DNA from: CAXBBB01 sp963815505
Lineage (GTDB): Bacteria; Bacteroidota; Rhodothermia; Rhodothermales; BA12
DNA length: 64,000 nt
Direction: 5' to 3'
Assembly: GCA_963815505.1 (NCBI GenBank)
Contig: CAWFGU010000014.1
Coordinates: forward strand, 257,838 to 321,837
Shown here one piece after another: positions 8,642-17,870 of this stretch. Below the pieces are notes generated by a model, which saw only the letters and a program-made list of their open reading frames with translations, made no database searches and had not been told where the DNA came from. The position numbers were made by a program, and so were the translations under genes. Numbering within the stretch: the first letter of the stretch is position 1; each line of letters opens with the position of its first letter.

Positions 8642-9145
8642 ATGCCCGAACGCTCCGCTCCGCCCAACGCACATCACCTAGACCGACTGCGCAAAGTCAG
8701 CAAGGTGATGGACGATGCCGTGTCGGTCCCCGGTACCAAGCTCGGTGTCGGGCTGGACGGCGTGCTCGGCCTACTGCTCCCAGGCGTGGGCGACGCCGTC
8801 GGCGGCGTGACGAACAGCTACGCACTCTACGCCGGATACAAGATGGGCGCACCGCCGCTCGTGCTGGTCCGCATCGCCCTGTGGGCCATCGCCGACTTGG
8901 TGCTCGGAGCCGTCCCTCTACTGGGCGACGTGATCGACTTCTTCCTCAAGTCGAACCGGCGCGCTGTCCGCCTGCTTGAAGCGTGGGCGGCCTCGCCCGA
9001 ACGCGTATCGCACAACAGCAAAGGCGCGCTGCTCGCAATCGTCATTGGACTGATCCTGACCCTCATCGGCATCTGCGCGCTGATCGTATGGGGCATCACC
9101 GCTATTGTCGGCGCGCTGCCCACGATGGGAAGCTGGACGATTTAG
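8642..9145 (+). CDS. DUF4112-family membrane protein
   Basis: A 167-residue small membrane protein of the DUF4112 family, function unknown. The family pattern covers residues ~14-115: LDRLRKVSKVMDDAVSVPGT, then a Gly/Leu-rich segment (LDGVLGLLLPGVGDAVGG), LWAIADLVLGAVPLLGDVIDF and FLKSNRRAVRLLE. An added C-terminal hydrophobic helix (LLAIVIGLILTLIGICALIVWG) makes this protein longer than the domain. It is divergently transcribed from the spmA-like gene across a 157-base gap, which must hold promoters for both. Its stop overlaps the stop of the convergent DUF3833 gene by four bases. Confidence 0.88.
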   Translation: MPERSAPPNAHHLDRLRKVSKVMDDAVSVPGTKLGVGLDGVLGLLLPGVGDAVGGVTNSYALYAGYKMGAPPLVLVRIALWAIADLVLGAVPLLGDVIDFFLKSNRRAVRLLEAWAASPERVSHNSKGALLAIVIGLILTLIGICALIVWGITAIVGALPTMGSWTI

Positions 9146-9687
9146 CGTTCGTCGTTAGCGTCTGGGTCGATACGTTCAGGGCCATTCTTTCGTATGATCG
9201 TCTCCCGCAGGTCGCCGACTGTGATGCCGAGCAGCTTGATCCGGCCGACGTTGTCGATGGTGCGGCCGTCCGGCAGCAGGTCAAGCGTCTGGTGCATGAA
9301 CAGCGGGCCGGTGATGCGGTAGCGCAGCGTCAGTCGCGACCCTTGGGTGCGCGCGACGACCCTGCCGGAGGCGTCGCTGAGCGTTCCCTCGTATCGGTTT
9401 GCTCCTTTGGTCTCCAGAATCCAGTAGCGCATCGCCGGTTCGTCGCCCTCGAACGTGATCGTCTGGTCGAGCCGAAAGGTGCTGTCGGTCAGCGCGTAGC
9501 CGCGGCTCTCGACGTGCAGCGAGCGCCTTTTGCCCAGAAACACTTTGAGCGAGCCGTCGCCCTGCGAGTAGCCGCCGAATCCATTTTCAAACGTGAACTC
9601 GGCTTGCTGCGCGTAGGTGGGCGAAGCGGTTGCGGCGAACAACAGTAGTACGAGGACGGCGATGAGCGCGCGTTGGAGAGTTGTCAC
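9142..9687 (-). CDS. DUF3833-like exported protein
   Basis: A 181-residue exported protein. Residues 1-26 form a signal peptide (ALIAVLVLLLFAATASPTYAQQ). The mature part has the DUF3833 pattern: an N-terminal F.NGFGGYSQGDGSLKVFLGKR, a central block around GDEPAMRYWILETKGANRYEGT, and RYRITGPLFMHQTLDLLPDG followed by DNVGRIKLLGITVGDL. Family function is unknown; members are lipoprotein-like and belong to the lipocalin-fold type of small envelope proteins, an inference from strand patterning. It lies 34 bases downstream of the sugar-transferase gene on the same strand and is probably in the same transcript. Confidence 0.75.
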   Translation of the reverse strand: MTTLQRALIAVLVLLLFAATASPTYAQQAEFTFENGFGGYSQGDGSLKVFLGKRRSLHVESRGYALTDSTFRLDQTITFEGDEPAMRYWILETKGANRYEGTLSDASGRVVARTQGSRLTLRYRITGPLFMHQTLDLLPDGRTIDNVGRIKLLGITVGDLRETIIRKNGPERIDPDANDER

Positions 9688-9721
9688 GGCGATGAGTGAT
9701 GCGGGGCGGTTTGCGTCTTGC

Positions 9722-11155
9722 CTACTGTCCGGCTCCCGAAAGTGCGGTGCGGATGGTGTAGGCGAGGATTTTGAGATCCATGCCGAGGCTCAGGTTCTCG
9801 ATGTAGAACAGGTCGTACTTGATTTTGCCGCGCACGTCGTCGACCGACGCATCGTAGCCACGCTTGATCTGCGCCCAGCCCGTAATGCCGGGTTTGACGC
9901 GGTGGCGGCGCGAGTAGAGCGGAATCTGATCGACCAGTTGGGCGACGAAGAACGGACGCTCGGGCCGTGGGCCGACCAGGCTCATCTCGCCTCTCAACAC
10001 GTTCCAAAACTGCGGCACCTCGTCGAGCCGGGTCTTGCGCAGCCACCGACCGGCGGGTGTGTAGCGGTCGTCGTTCGCCGTAGCCCAGACCGGGCCGGTG
10101 GCATGCTCGGCATCGGTGCGCATCGTTCGAAACTTGAGCATCGTGAACTCGGCTCCGTCCTGGCCAACGCGGCGCTGCTTGTAGATCGCGGGGCCGGGTG
10201 AGGTCAGGCGGACGACGAGGGCCGTTGCGATCCAGATCGGTAGGCCTAGCAGCAGGATCAGGGTGGATGCGGCGACGTCCATCAGGCGTTTGGTGCTCTG
10301 CTCCCACGGAGCCATCGGGACGGGCAGCACTTCGATTAGCGGCAGGCCGTAGATGTGCTCGGTGCGCGCCATGCCGCCGATGACCGAGTAGAAATCGGGG
10401 ACGAGTTTGAGTGTGACCGGTTTGCCTTCGCACAGCCGCAGCACATGGGCCAGCGCAGCGTGGTCGTCCGACCCCAGCGCGATCACCACGTCCTGCACCT
10501 CCAACTCGTCGATCAACTCGGGTAACCGTTCGATGCGGGCGGGAAGGCTCTGTCCGTCGCCGCCCGCAATCTGGGAAGCCGACGAGAATGCTCCCGCAGG
10601 AATCAGGACCGAGTTGGCCGCCTGCAGCCGCAGCGTGCCGACGATCTCGAGTCCGGCTTCGGGATAGCGGGCCACTTCGGCGCGCACCTCGTCCACCTGA
10701 TCGCCCCAGCCGACGATGAGCGCTCGGTGTCGCCCGCGTCCTCCGACGAGCCGACGCTTCTCTACCGATCGCACGATCAGCCGTCCAGCCGCTAGTGAGG
10801 CCAGCGTCGACACACCGATGAGCAGCAGGGCGCCCCGGCTCGATCCGGGTTCGAGTGCCTCGACGTAGATCGCGAACACGAGCACGAGCATTCCCGCCGC
10901 AACCGCTTTGACCAGCGTCGCGATCTCGTCGAACCGAGACGCGGCGAAGCGCGAGCGGTAGAGGCCAAAGAAAAACAGGACAGCCAACCAGAACGGCACC
11001 AGTACGACGAGCGGCGCCCATGCGTTGGCCGGATATACGTCGGGCGTGCCGAACCACTGCCACTCGAAGCGCGCGGCGTACTGAAACGCGTACGCCAGCC
11101 CGAGCATGGCGGCGTCGGTCAGGACGAGGAGAAGGCGGTCGGATCGGGCGCGCAC
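9722..11155 (-). CDS. Polyprenyl-phosphate hexose-1-phosphate transferase (WbaP/WcaJ family)
   Basis: A 477-residue initiating glycosyltransferase that loads a sugar-1-phosphate onto undecaprenyl phosphate, the first step of exopolysaccharide, capsule or O-antigen repeat-unit synthesis. The N-terminal part has several membrane helices (to ~115) and a Rossmann-like middle domain (RHRALIVGWGDQ). The C-terminal catalytic domain begins at ~275: KRLMDVAASTLILLLGLPI, RVGQDGAEFTMLKFRTMR, the catalytic Asp-Glu in RLDEVPQFWNVLRGEMSLVG, then PRPERP. The start is GTG; no better in-frame ATG is near. The gene just upstream encodes a Wzi-like protein, which supports a role in surface polysaccharide. Sugar specificity cannot be deduced. 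Confidence 0.92.
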   Translation of the reverse strand: MRARSDRLLLVLTDAAMLGLAYAFQYAARFEWQWFGTPDVYPANAWAPLVVLVPFWLAVLFFFGLYRSRFAASRFDEIATLVKAVAAGMLVLVFAIYVEALEPGSSRGALLLIGVSTLASLAAGRLIVRSVEKRRLVGGRGRHRALIVGWGDQVDEVRAEVARYPEAGLEIVGTLRLQAANSVLIPAGAFSSASQIAGGDGQSLPARIERLPELIDELEVQDVVIALGSDDHAALAHVLRLCEGKPVTLKLVPDFYSVIGGMARTEHIYGLPLIEVLPVPMAPWEQSTKRLMDVAASTLILLLGLPIWIATALVVRLTSPGPAIYKQRRVGQDGAEFTMLKFRTMRTDAEHATGPVWATANDDRYTPAGRWLRKTRLDEVPQFWNVLRGEMSLVGPRPERPFFVAQLVDQIPLYSRRHRVKPGITGWAQIKRGYDASVDDVRGKIKYDLFYIENLSLGMDLKILAYTIRTALSGAGQ

Positions 11156-11210
11156 GGTGGCGGGTGGATTTGGGTCACCAAACGTACGAACCGGCGCGAT
11201 GCGCGTTGCG

Positions 11211-12821
11211 TCAGCGCAACCCCAGGTCGGCCCAGTAGCGCTCTTCGAGCCGCACTCCGAACGAGAATACGCCCTCGAAGTCAGTAGAGCCTAGTGAGCG
11301 GTTGAGCCCAAAATCGGCTTCGGCAAACGCCCACGCGACGGGTTGGTAGCGCGCCACGACGGCCGCCCGGACTGTTCGGACGCTGGTATCGAGCAGCACG
11401 TCGGGGCCGCCCAGGTCCGGGTTGATCGGCCACGGCTCGCGCGGGTTGCCATCGCCTTGCCAGAGCGCCTGGAGGCCGGGCGTCAGGCGCAGCGCGCCGC
11501 CGATCAGGTGCACGTCGGCGTGGGCTTCGGCGTGGACGTAGTCGGAGAAGTTGGTCGCCAGCCCGCGGAGAGCGAACAGGTACTTGCCGGGCGGCTGCGT
11601 CGTCGAGTAGGCGCGGCGGGTGACGACGGTCAGGCCAGTACGCACGTCCACGATCGGCGTGACGGCGGCACGTGCGGCGCGCAGGTCGAGCGAGGCGGCG
11701 ACGGGTTCGAGTCCGTTGTAGAGGTCGAAGTCGTCTAGCATCGCCTGCCCTTGAAACGTCCACAGGCCCGGCTGCCAGCGCATCGTCCCGGCCAGCAGCA
11801 GGTTGTTTTCGTCGTTCTTGGGCGTGTTGTCGGTTTCGAGGATGAGCGGCTGCAGCGGGTTGAGGTACTTGGGCGAGAAGCCCGCGCCGGGGCCCGAAAA
11901 GAGGACGGCTTCCTCGACGCTGATAGTGAAGCGCGGGCTGGGCCGGTACTCGAGCCGGTGCGCCATCACGAAACGTTTGGACGCGGCAGGGTCGAGCGGC
12001 GTGTCACCCGAGCGGCTATCGCCCGAGCGGCCGTCGAAGACGTTGTCGCTGTCGACGGCGTCGAGCTCGCCGACGAGGCTCGTGACCGTGAGATACTTGC
12101 CTCCGAGCGTGAAGCCGATCTGGTCGTAGCTGCGCGGGTTGTCACTGATCAGCAGGCCAGGGCCGTAGTGGTCGCCCCAATGACGCGTCGTGCGGCCCAG
12201 GAAGACGGTCGCCCAGCGCGAGTTGAGCGACAGGTAGCTGTCGTCGCTGCGGATAAAGCTGCGCCGCTGCGCGTCCAGCCCGTCGATGTCGTCCTCGTAG
12301 GCGAGGTCGTGGACGGCGCCGAGTTGGGCGAAGACCGGTCCGCGCTCAATGAAGAAGTCGAGGGCGCCGCGTGTCTGAAAGAGCAGGTCTCCGACCGGGA
12401 AGACAGGGTTGGCGTTGCGCGCGTAGACCAGCGCGTCGCCGCCTCGTACGTCTCGGTGGCTGACCGGGCGCATCAGATCGGCGCGCTGCGTCGTCGTCAG
12501 CCGTCCGCCGCCCTCGAACGTGCCGCCCAGCGCGTCCTTGCCCTCGACGACGCCCTCGCCCAGCCGCTGTCGCAGCATCCGCACCCAGAACTGCTCGGAA
12601 GCGGACAGTCCAGCCTGAGGCATCGCATCGAGCGCCTCACGGACGGCGCCTTCGGTATAGGGGCGTGTGATCGGCGAGAGGTCGAGCAGGTGCCCGCGCG
12701 ACTGCAACTGCGCGATCCAACCGTTGGTGTCGTCGTCGTTGGCCGGAATCAGCCTATGCTGCTGCGCCCCCGAGGGCAGTGCGAGAGCGGCCCACAGGAG
12801 GGCGATAAGGAGAAAGCGCAA
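11211..12821 (-). CDS. Capsule assembly Wzi-family outer-membrane protein
   Basis: A 536-residue outer-membrane protein with a signal peptide (residues 1-19, LLIALLWAALALPSGAQ) and a beta-barrel-like body rich in alternating hydrophobic and aromatic residues. The block GRTTRHWGDHYGPGLLISD is typical of the Wzi/capsule assembly family, in which a barrel protein helps anchor or assemble surface polysaccharide. It ends in a strand (SFGVRLEERYWADLGLR). It precedes the sugar transferase by 55 bases on the same strand, consistent with one transcript for polysaccharide synthesis and surface attachment. No other wz genes are in the window, so the pathway must be completed elsewhere. Confidence 0.82.
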   Translation of the reverse strand: MRFLLIALLWAALALPSGAQQHRLIPANDDDTNGWIAQLQSRGHLLDLSPITRPYTEGAVREALDAMPQAGLSASEQFWVRMLRQRLGEGVVEGKDALGGTFEGGGRLTTTQRADLMRPVSHRDVRGGDALVYARNANPVFPVGDLLFQTRGALDFFIERGPVFAQLGAVHDLAYEDDIDGLDAQRRSFIRSDDSYLSLNSRWATVFLGRTTRHWGDHYGPGLLISDNPRSYDQIGFTLGGKYLTVTSLVGELDAVDSDNVFDGRSGDSRSGDTPLDPAASKRFVMAHRLEYRPSPRFTISVEEAVLFSGPGAGFSPKYLNPLQPLILETDNTPKNDENNLLLAGTMRWQPGLWTFQGQAMLDDFDLYNGLEPVAASLDLRAARAAVTPIVDVRTGLTVVTRRAYSTTQPPGKYLFALRGLATNFSDYVHAEAHADVHLIGGALRLTPGLQALWQGDGNPREPWPINPDLGGPDVLLDTSVRTVRAAVVARYQPVAWAFAEADFGLNRSLGSTDFEGVFSFGVRLEERYWADLGLR

Positions 12822-12846
12822 GAGTCTTGGGATGTAACCGGAGACG

Positions 12847-15240
12847 TTAGCGAGACGCGCGGACGACGGTACGTGTCACCACGTCCGACTCGCTGGCGAC
12901 GCGGATGACGTAGAGACCTGCGGCCAAGTCGGACACGTCGATGCGGACCGTTCCGCCGGTCGTAGCCAGCACGCGCACCTGACGGCCGAGCACGTCGTGG
13001 ACGGTGACGGTGGCGGGCGAGGACACGTCGAGAGCGAACGTGCTCGTGGCCGGATTAGGGCGCGGCGCACTCACGGCGAGTCCGTCCGCCGCGGCGCCGC
13101 GAGGAGTCGAAGCGGTAGCCGTGCCGAAGTCGAACCGAACCCACACGGGAAAGTGGTCGCTGACGGTGCTAACGAAGTTGGACACCTGGGAGCCGATGTT
13201 CTCGGCGCGTTCGGTCCCGTCGAAATACTCATCGTCCAGCTCGTTCGAGATCAGAATGTGGTCGATCGTCGACCCACCCGAGATCGTTGCCACGTTGCGA
13301 GCCGACAAACTGGCCGTGACGAAATTCCAGTTGGCCGCGTCGCCGGTGAAGTTGGCGTAGGGCGAGGGGAGGCCGCGTACGTTCGACACGTCCACGTCGT
13401 CGTTGAAGTCACCCAGCACGATCACGTTGGCGTCGGCGTAGTTAGCGTCCAAGAAGGATTTGAGTTGGGCGCTGTCGTCTTCGCGGCGGATGCGGTCCGC
13501 CGTCGTCTGGATCGCCTTGGCGTGGATGGTGACAGCGGTAATGCGGCGCGTCTGGTCCCCGATGGTGGCGTCGAACGTGAAGCCGAACGGCCAGCGTCCG
13601 CTGGCCCAGGCCAGTCGTCCCTGCGGGTTGTCGCCGCTCGTGTTGAAGAGCAGGTCTGCCGAGACCGAGTCGATGACGGACGTGCGGTAGAGAAAGCCCG
13701 TCCGCTGCTGAACCGCCGTGCCCGACGTGAACGGAGCGAGGAAGCCGCGATAGCCGTCGAGCGCGTCGATCAGGTCTTGAAACAGATCGGGGTCTGCAAT
13801 TTCTTGCACGCCGTACAGGTCGGCGTCGACGATCTGGACCGTGCGGATGGCACCGGCGAGCTGGTCTTCGTCGCTGACCGGGTCGCGGCTATCCGAGCCG
13901 AAGTTTTCGATGTTCCACGTGGCGACTTCGAACGTGGCCGAGCGTGGAATGTCTTCGCCGGGAAACGAAAACGGCTCGACGCCCATGTCTTCGACCGTGC
14001 GCGGCAAGATCTGGTAGCGCCCGCGAAACTGGCTCACGACGCCGATCACGTCGAACGTGCCCGTCGGCGCGTCGGCTCCGGCCAAGTTGGTGTCGCCGTC
14101 GATGCGGACTTCCACTTCGGCTCCGCTGTCGTCGGTAACGGTCACCTCGTCATTTGACGGAAGCGCGATGATCTGCTCGTCGAACCGCACACCTGAGAGG
14201 CGGACGAGTTGGCCCTCGACGCTCTCGTTCACGTCGGCGATGGCGACGAGGCGTGGTGTCACGAGTCGACCATCGTCCTGGACGAGCTGGGCCGTGACCG
14301 TCCCGCTGATCTGGAACAGGCCAGTGCCCTGGAGGGCGACGTTGTTCTCGTCCACATCGGGCTGAAACTCGGTCGTCGTGCCGGTGAGGACGAGGCTGTC
14401 GCCGATCTGCGCTTGGCCGATGATCGCAAGTCCGCCATCGTAGAAAGCAATTCCGCCCGTCGCGTCCTGCAGGTAGAGCGGGCCGCCGGGTGCGCCGCTT
14501 CCGGCGAACTGACCAGCAACCGTGAGGCGTCCGGCGATCGTCGCGCGGCGTCCGTTTCCGGCGGCACGCAAGGCCGAGATCGGAGAGGCGGTCCCCGGAG
14601 GTTGCAAGCCCGATTCCACGATCACGTCGGCCGAACTGCGCGGAAGCACCAGGCGCCGTCCTTGAAGTTCGCTCACCGCAGCGACGACCGAGAACGTATC
14701 GGTCGGAACGGGGAGCCCGGCGACATCGGTGTCGCGGTCGACGAACAGTTCGATCTCAGAGCCGTCGGTTCCGCGCAAGGTGTAGAAGGCATTGCCCTCG
14801 AACCGCTCCGGTCCGTCGACGACGCTCAGGCCGGACAGCCGGACGAGCGTACCCTCGACCGATTCGTCTACGCCCGCCACGCTCAGGCTGCGAGGCGTGG
14901 GAGCCGCTCCCGACTCGACGACGCGAAACGTGGTCCCCGACGACTGAATCTGGAGCAGTCCCGTTCCCGCCTGCGATCCCACAAAGGGCTCGGTCGTCGT
15001 TCCCGTAACGACGACGCTGTCGCCCAGGCTGACCGAGTTGTAGAGCGGTGCGTAGAACACCGTGATGCCGCCTGTTCCGTCTTGGAAGTAAGCCGGGCCG
15101 CCGAACTGATTGGAGACCGTGATGCGCCCAGCGACCGTGACGGTCTGTCCGGCTCCTCTGGCGCGTGCGTCGGCGAGTGAAATAGGTGTCTGAGCGGCGG
15201 CGGGCGCGACGATCAGGAAGGCGAGGAGAAAACGGTACAT
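12847..15240 (-). CDS. Secreted EEP-family nuclease with two OB-like modules and a T9SS sorting domain
   Basis: A 797-residue extracellular protein. Order: signal peptide (1-17), two similar ~200-residue modules (~18-215 and ~216-430) that each open with SLADARA/ISALRAA..., carry a TVAGR(I/L)TV and ..YLQDATGGI-type core and resemble OB folds of bacterial extracellular nucleases, then an endonuclease/exonuclease/phosphatase domain (~435-695), then a C-terminal T9SS sorting domain (PRPNPATSTF ... VHDVLGRQV ... AAGLYVIRVASE). Nuclease landmarks are ATWNIENF, the metal-binding E in YGVQEIAD, VIVLGDFNDDVD and SDHFPVWVRF. Its likely job is breakdown of external DNA for phosphate or nucleosides. The frame is open to 15267; ATG 15240 gives the signal peptide at the N-terminus. 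Confidence 0.9.
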   Translation of the reverse strand: MYRFLLAFLIVAPAAAQTPISLADARARGAGQTVTVAGRITVSNQFGGPAYFQDGTGGITVFYAPLYNSVSLGDSVVVTGTTTEPFVGSQAGTGLLQIQSSGTTFRVVESGAAPTPRSLSVAGVDESVEGTLVRLSGLSVVDGPERFEGNAFYTLRGTDGSEIELFVDRDTDVAGLPVPTDTFSVVAAVSELQGRRLVLPRSSADVIVESGLQPPGTASPISALRAAGNGRRATIAGRLTVAGQFAGSGAPGGPLYLQDATGGIAFYDGGLAIIGQAQIGDSLVLTGTTTEFQPDVDENNVALQGTGLFQISGTVTAQLVQDDGRLVTPRLVAIADVNESVEGQLVRLSGVRFDEQIIALPSNDEVTVTDDSGAEVEVRIDGDTNLAGADAPTGTFDVIGVVSQFRGRYQILPRTVEDMGVEPFSFPGEDIPRSATFEVATWNIENFGSDSRDPVSDEDQLAGAIRTVQIVDADLYGVQEIADPDLFQDLIDALDGYRGFLAPFTSGTAVQQRTGFLYRTSVIDSVSADLLFNTSGDNPQGRLAWASGRWPFGFTFDATIGDQTRRITAVTIHAKAIQTTADRIRREDDSAQLKSFLDANYADANVIVLGDFNDDVDVSNVRGLPSPYANFTGDAANWNFVTASLSARNVATISGGSTIDHILISNELDDEYFDGTERAENIGSQVSNFVSTVSDHFPVWVRFDFGTATASTPRGAAADGLAVSAPRPNPATSTFALDVSSPATVTVHDVLGRQVRVLATTGGTVRIDVSDLAAGLYVIRVASESDVVTRTVVRASR

Positions 15241-15355
15241 CGAGGAGGCGCGGATTGTGCAGCTCACAGAATAGGCCGTCGCCGGGCGCTATGTGCTCGT
15301 CCGCACGGACATTTAGCACAAGGATCACGCACGCCCTGAGCCGCGCTGGGCCGAA

Positions 15356-16120
15356 TCAGTCGAGCCGGAAGCGAAAGGCGACGCGTCCGGTCTGCTGGGT
15401 CTGGGGGGCACCCGGAGGCAGTGCGTCGAAGCGCCACGTGCGCAGCGCGTCGAGGACGGCGCGTTCGAGTTGGGGACTGCCGCCCTTCTTGATCCACCGC
15501 CGAAACGACACCGCTCCGTTGGGCGCAACGGCTATCTCGACCGTGATGTCGGCGTTGACGCGGTCGCGGTATTGGGGCTCCCGTCCGCCCAGCCACGTTC
15601 GGTTCAGGCCTTCGATGTTGTAGGGAGACGTGCGCGTCGGGCGACGGTCGGCGCCTCTCTCGGCAGGTGCCGTTCCAGCGGTCGGGGTGGGCGCGCCGCC
15701 GGTTGCTCCCCCGGCATCCGACCGGTTCGACGTCGTCGGGGTGGGGCGCGTGGGCTGCGGTGTCGGCTCGGCCGGTGTGGGGGCGGGGTCGGGCTCGGGG
15801 GTGCGCTCGGCGGGCGGCGGCTTGGCGGTCGGCAACTCGACTTTGCGCGGCGGTGCGGGAAGCGGTTTGGGAGGCGCGGGGCGCGGGAGCGGCTGCGGAG
15901 CGGGCGTGGGTTCGGGCTGCGGTTCGGGAGCCGGGCGCGGGTCGTCGGGCTGCTCCTGGCCGAGCTCGACGGGGCCGAGTTCAAGGGCGATGAATCCGAT
16001 CGGCTCCGGCTCTAACTCGTCGTCTGCGCTGGGAAGGCGCGACAGCCCGAGCACGAGTAGGAGCAGCGCCACGTGAAGCACGACGCTCAGTCCGATGCCG
16101 ATCCAGTCGTCGCGGTCCAT
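15356..16120 (-). CDS. tonB: TonB-family energy transducer
   Basis: A 254-residue TonB protein that couples the inner-membrane proton motive force to outer-membrane transporters. A single membrane anchor lies at ~9-26 (GIGLSVVLHVALLLLVLGL, with the conserved His). A long Pro/Glu/Ala-rich linker (~35-155, many PEP and PAP repeats) spans the periplasm. The C-terminal TonB domain (~170-254) has YPxxY-like start YRDRVNADITVEIAVAPNG, then AVLDALRTWRFDALPPG and a final strand RVAFRFRLD. ExbB/ExbD partners are not in this window. Its own promoter region lies in the 223 bases before gltX, from which it diverges. Confidence 0.92.
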   Translation of the reverse strand: MDRDDWIGIGLSVVLHVALLLLVLGLSRLPSADDELEPEPIGFIALELGPVELGQEQPDDPRPAPEPQPEPTPAPQPLPRPAPPKPLPAPPRKVELPTAKPPPAERTPEPDPAPTPAEPTPQPTRPTPTTSNRSDAGGATGGAPTPTAGTAPAERGADRRPTRTSPYNIEGLNRTWLGGREPQYRDRVNADITVEIAVAPNGAVSFRRWIKKGGSPQLERAVLDALRTWRFDALPPGAPQTQQTGRVAFRFRLD

Positions 16121-16343
16121 GAGAAACGGGGAGATGATTCGGCAAACTAACGACGTGCTGATGAGGAGCGTATGACGTGAGAGTCTATTTCATCGGCATC
16201 AGTGTCTCATGGGAAAACTATCAGCATTCAAAGATGATGACAACTCTGGGAGTGCTGAGCAAACCCGCCACGCTTTTAGCACGCGCTTCCCGGCTGTTGG
16301 CGCGGGTAATCGGTAGTTTAGCCGTCTAAACCAGTTGCACTCC

Positions 16344-17828
16344 ATGTCCGAAACTGTTCGCGTTCGCTTCGCCCCGTCGCCCACCGGCCTGCTCCACATC
16401 GGCGGGCTGCGCACGGCGCTTTACAACTACCTCTACGCGCGCAAACGCGGCGGCACGTTCATCCTGCGCGTCGAGGACACCGATCAGAGCCGCTACGTCG
16501 CCGAAGCCGAGCCCGACATCCGCGCGTCGCTCGAGTGGGCCGGGCTGACCATCGACGAAGGCCCGCAAGAAGGCGGAGAGGTCGGCCCCTACTATCAGTC
16601 GCAGCGCCGCGATCTCTACGCCGGGTATGCCGACCAGCTCGTCGCGCAAGGTCACGCCTACTACGCGTTCGACACGCCGGACGAGCTCGACGAGATGAAG
16701 GAGCGTCTGCGCAAGAGCGGCAATCCGTCGCCCAAGTACGACGCCGTGACGCGGATGAGCATGAAAAACTCGATCACGCTGCCCGACGCCGAGGTCAAGG
16801 CCAAGCTGGAGGCGGGCGAGGACTATGTAATCCGCCTCAAAGTGCCGCGCCGCGAGACGGTCCGCTTCGAGGACATGATCCGCGGCTGGGTGTCGTTCGA
16901 GACCGGCGGCATCGACGACCAGGTGCTCGTCAAGTCGGACGGCATGCCGACGTACCACCTCGCCAACGTCGTCGACGATCACGCGATGGGCATTACGCAC
17001 GTCATTCGGGGTGAGGAGTGGCTGTCGAGCGTGCCCAAGCACATCCTGATGTACCAGTACTTCGGGTGGACGCCGCCCAAACTGGCTCACCTGCCGCTGA
17101 TCTTCAGCCCGACCGGCGGAAAGCTCAGCAAGCGCAACGCGGACACGCTGGGCATTCCGGTCAGCGTGGCGCAGTATCGCGAGGCCGGGCTACGAACCGG
17201 CGGCTCTGCTCAACTTCCTGGCGTTTCTGGGCTGGAATCCCGGCACCGAACAAGAAGTGTTTTCTCTGGATGAGTTGACGCAAGCGTTCGAGGTCGAGCG
17301 CATCGGCAAGAGCGGCGTGCAGTTCTCGATGGACAAGCTCGACTGGTTCAACCAGCAGTTCCTGCGCCGCCTGACGCCCCAGGAACTGGCCCAGCGCGCC
17401 CGCCCGCACTTGGACGCAGATGGGACTCGAAGCCAGCGACGACTACCTCGCCGAAGTCGCCGCGCTGATGCACGACCGCGTCACCAAAGCCGAAGAACTC
17501 GCCACGTTCTGCGCCTACTTCTACGCCGACCCGTCCGAGTACGAAGACAAGGGCGTCAAGAAGCGCTGGAAAGACGACAGCGCCGAACTCGTCCGCGCCT
17601 ACGCCGACGCCCTCGAAGCGGACGACACGTTCACCGTCGAGTCGACCGAAGCGACGCTGCGCGAGATCACCGAAGCCACGAGAAGCCGGAGCCGGACGCC
17701 TGATCCACCCGGCACGTCTGGCCGTCAGCGGCACGTCGTTCGGCCCGAGCCTGTTCGACATGCTCGCGTTGATCGGCAAAGACGCCGTCGTGAGACGCTT
17801 GCGCAAAGCGGCCGATGTGCTGGGTTGA
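16344..17828 (+). pseudogene. gltX: Glutamyl-tRNA synthetase, three single-base frameshifts as read
   Basis: Charges tRNA-Glu with glutamate (class I synthetase). HIGH-type signature is APSPTGLLHIGG near the N-terminus and the KMSKS-type signature is GKLSKRNAD. The sequence is colinear with a ~494-residue GluRS but changes frame three times, each time as if one base were extra: near 17190 (GCCGGGCTACGAA, restoring YEPAALLNFLAFLGWNPGT), near 17419 (GACGCAGATGGGA, restoring MGLEASDDYLAEV) and near 17681 (CCACGAGAAGCC, restoring GRLIHPARLAVSGTS). The gene then ends normally with RRLRKAADVLG. As written, the first frame stops at ~17273. GluRS is essential, so sequence error is much more likely than loss. 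ATG 16344 is preferred over TTG 16335. Confidence 0.9.
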
Positions 17829-17870
17829 CGCGCTCTGATCCGCGATGTAGCGCCGTTATCTACAACGACG

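Noticed and set aside
11751..12908. A 385-codon open frame opposite the Wzi-like gene
   Set aside because: The minus-strand product has a signal peptide and a family pattern; the plus-strand frame is Arg/Glu/Val-rich shadow sequence.
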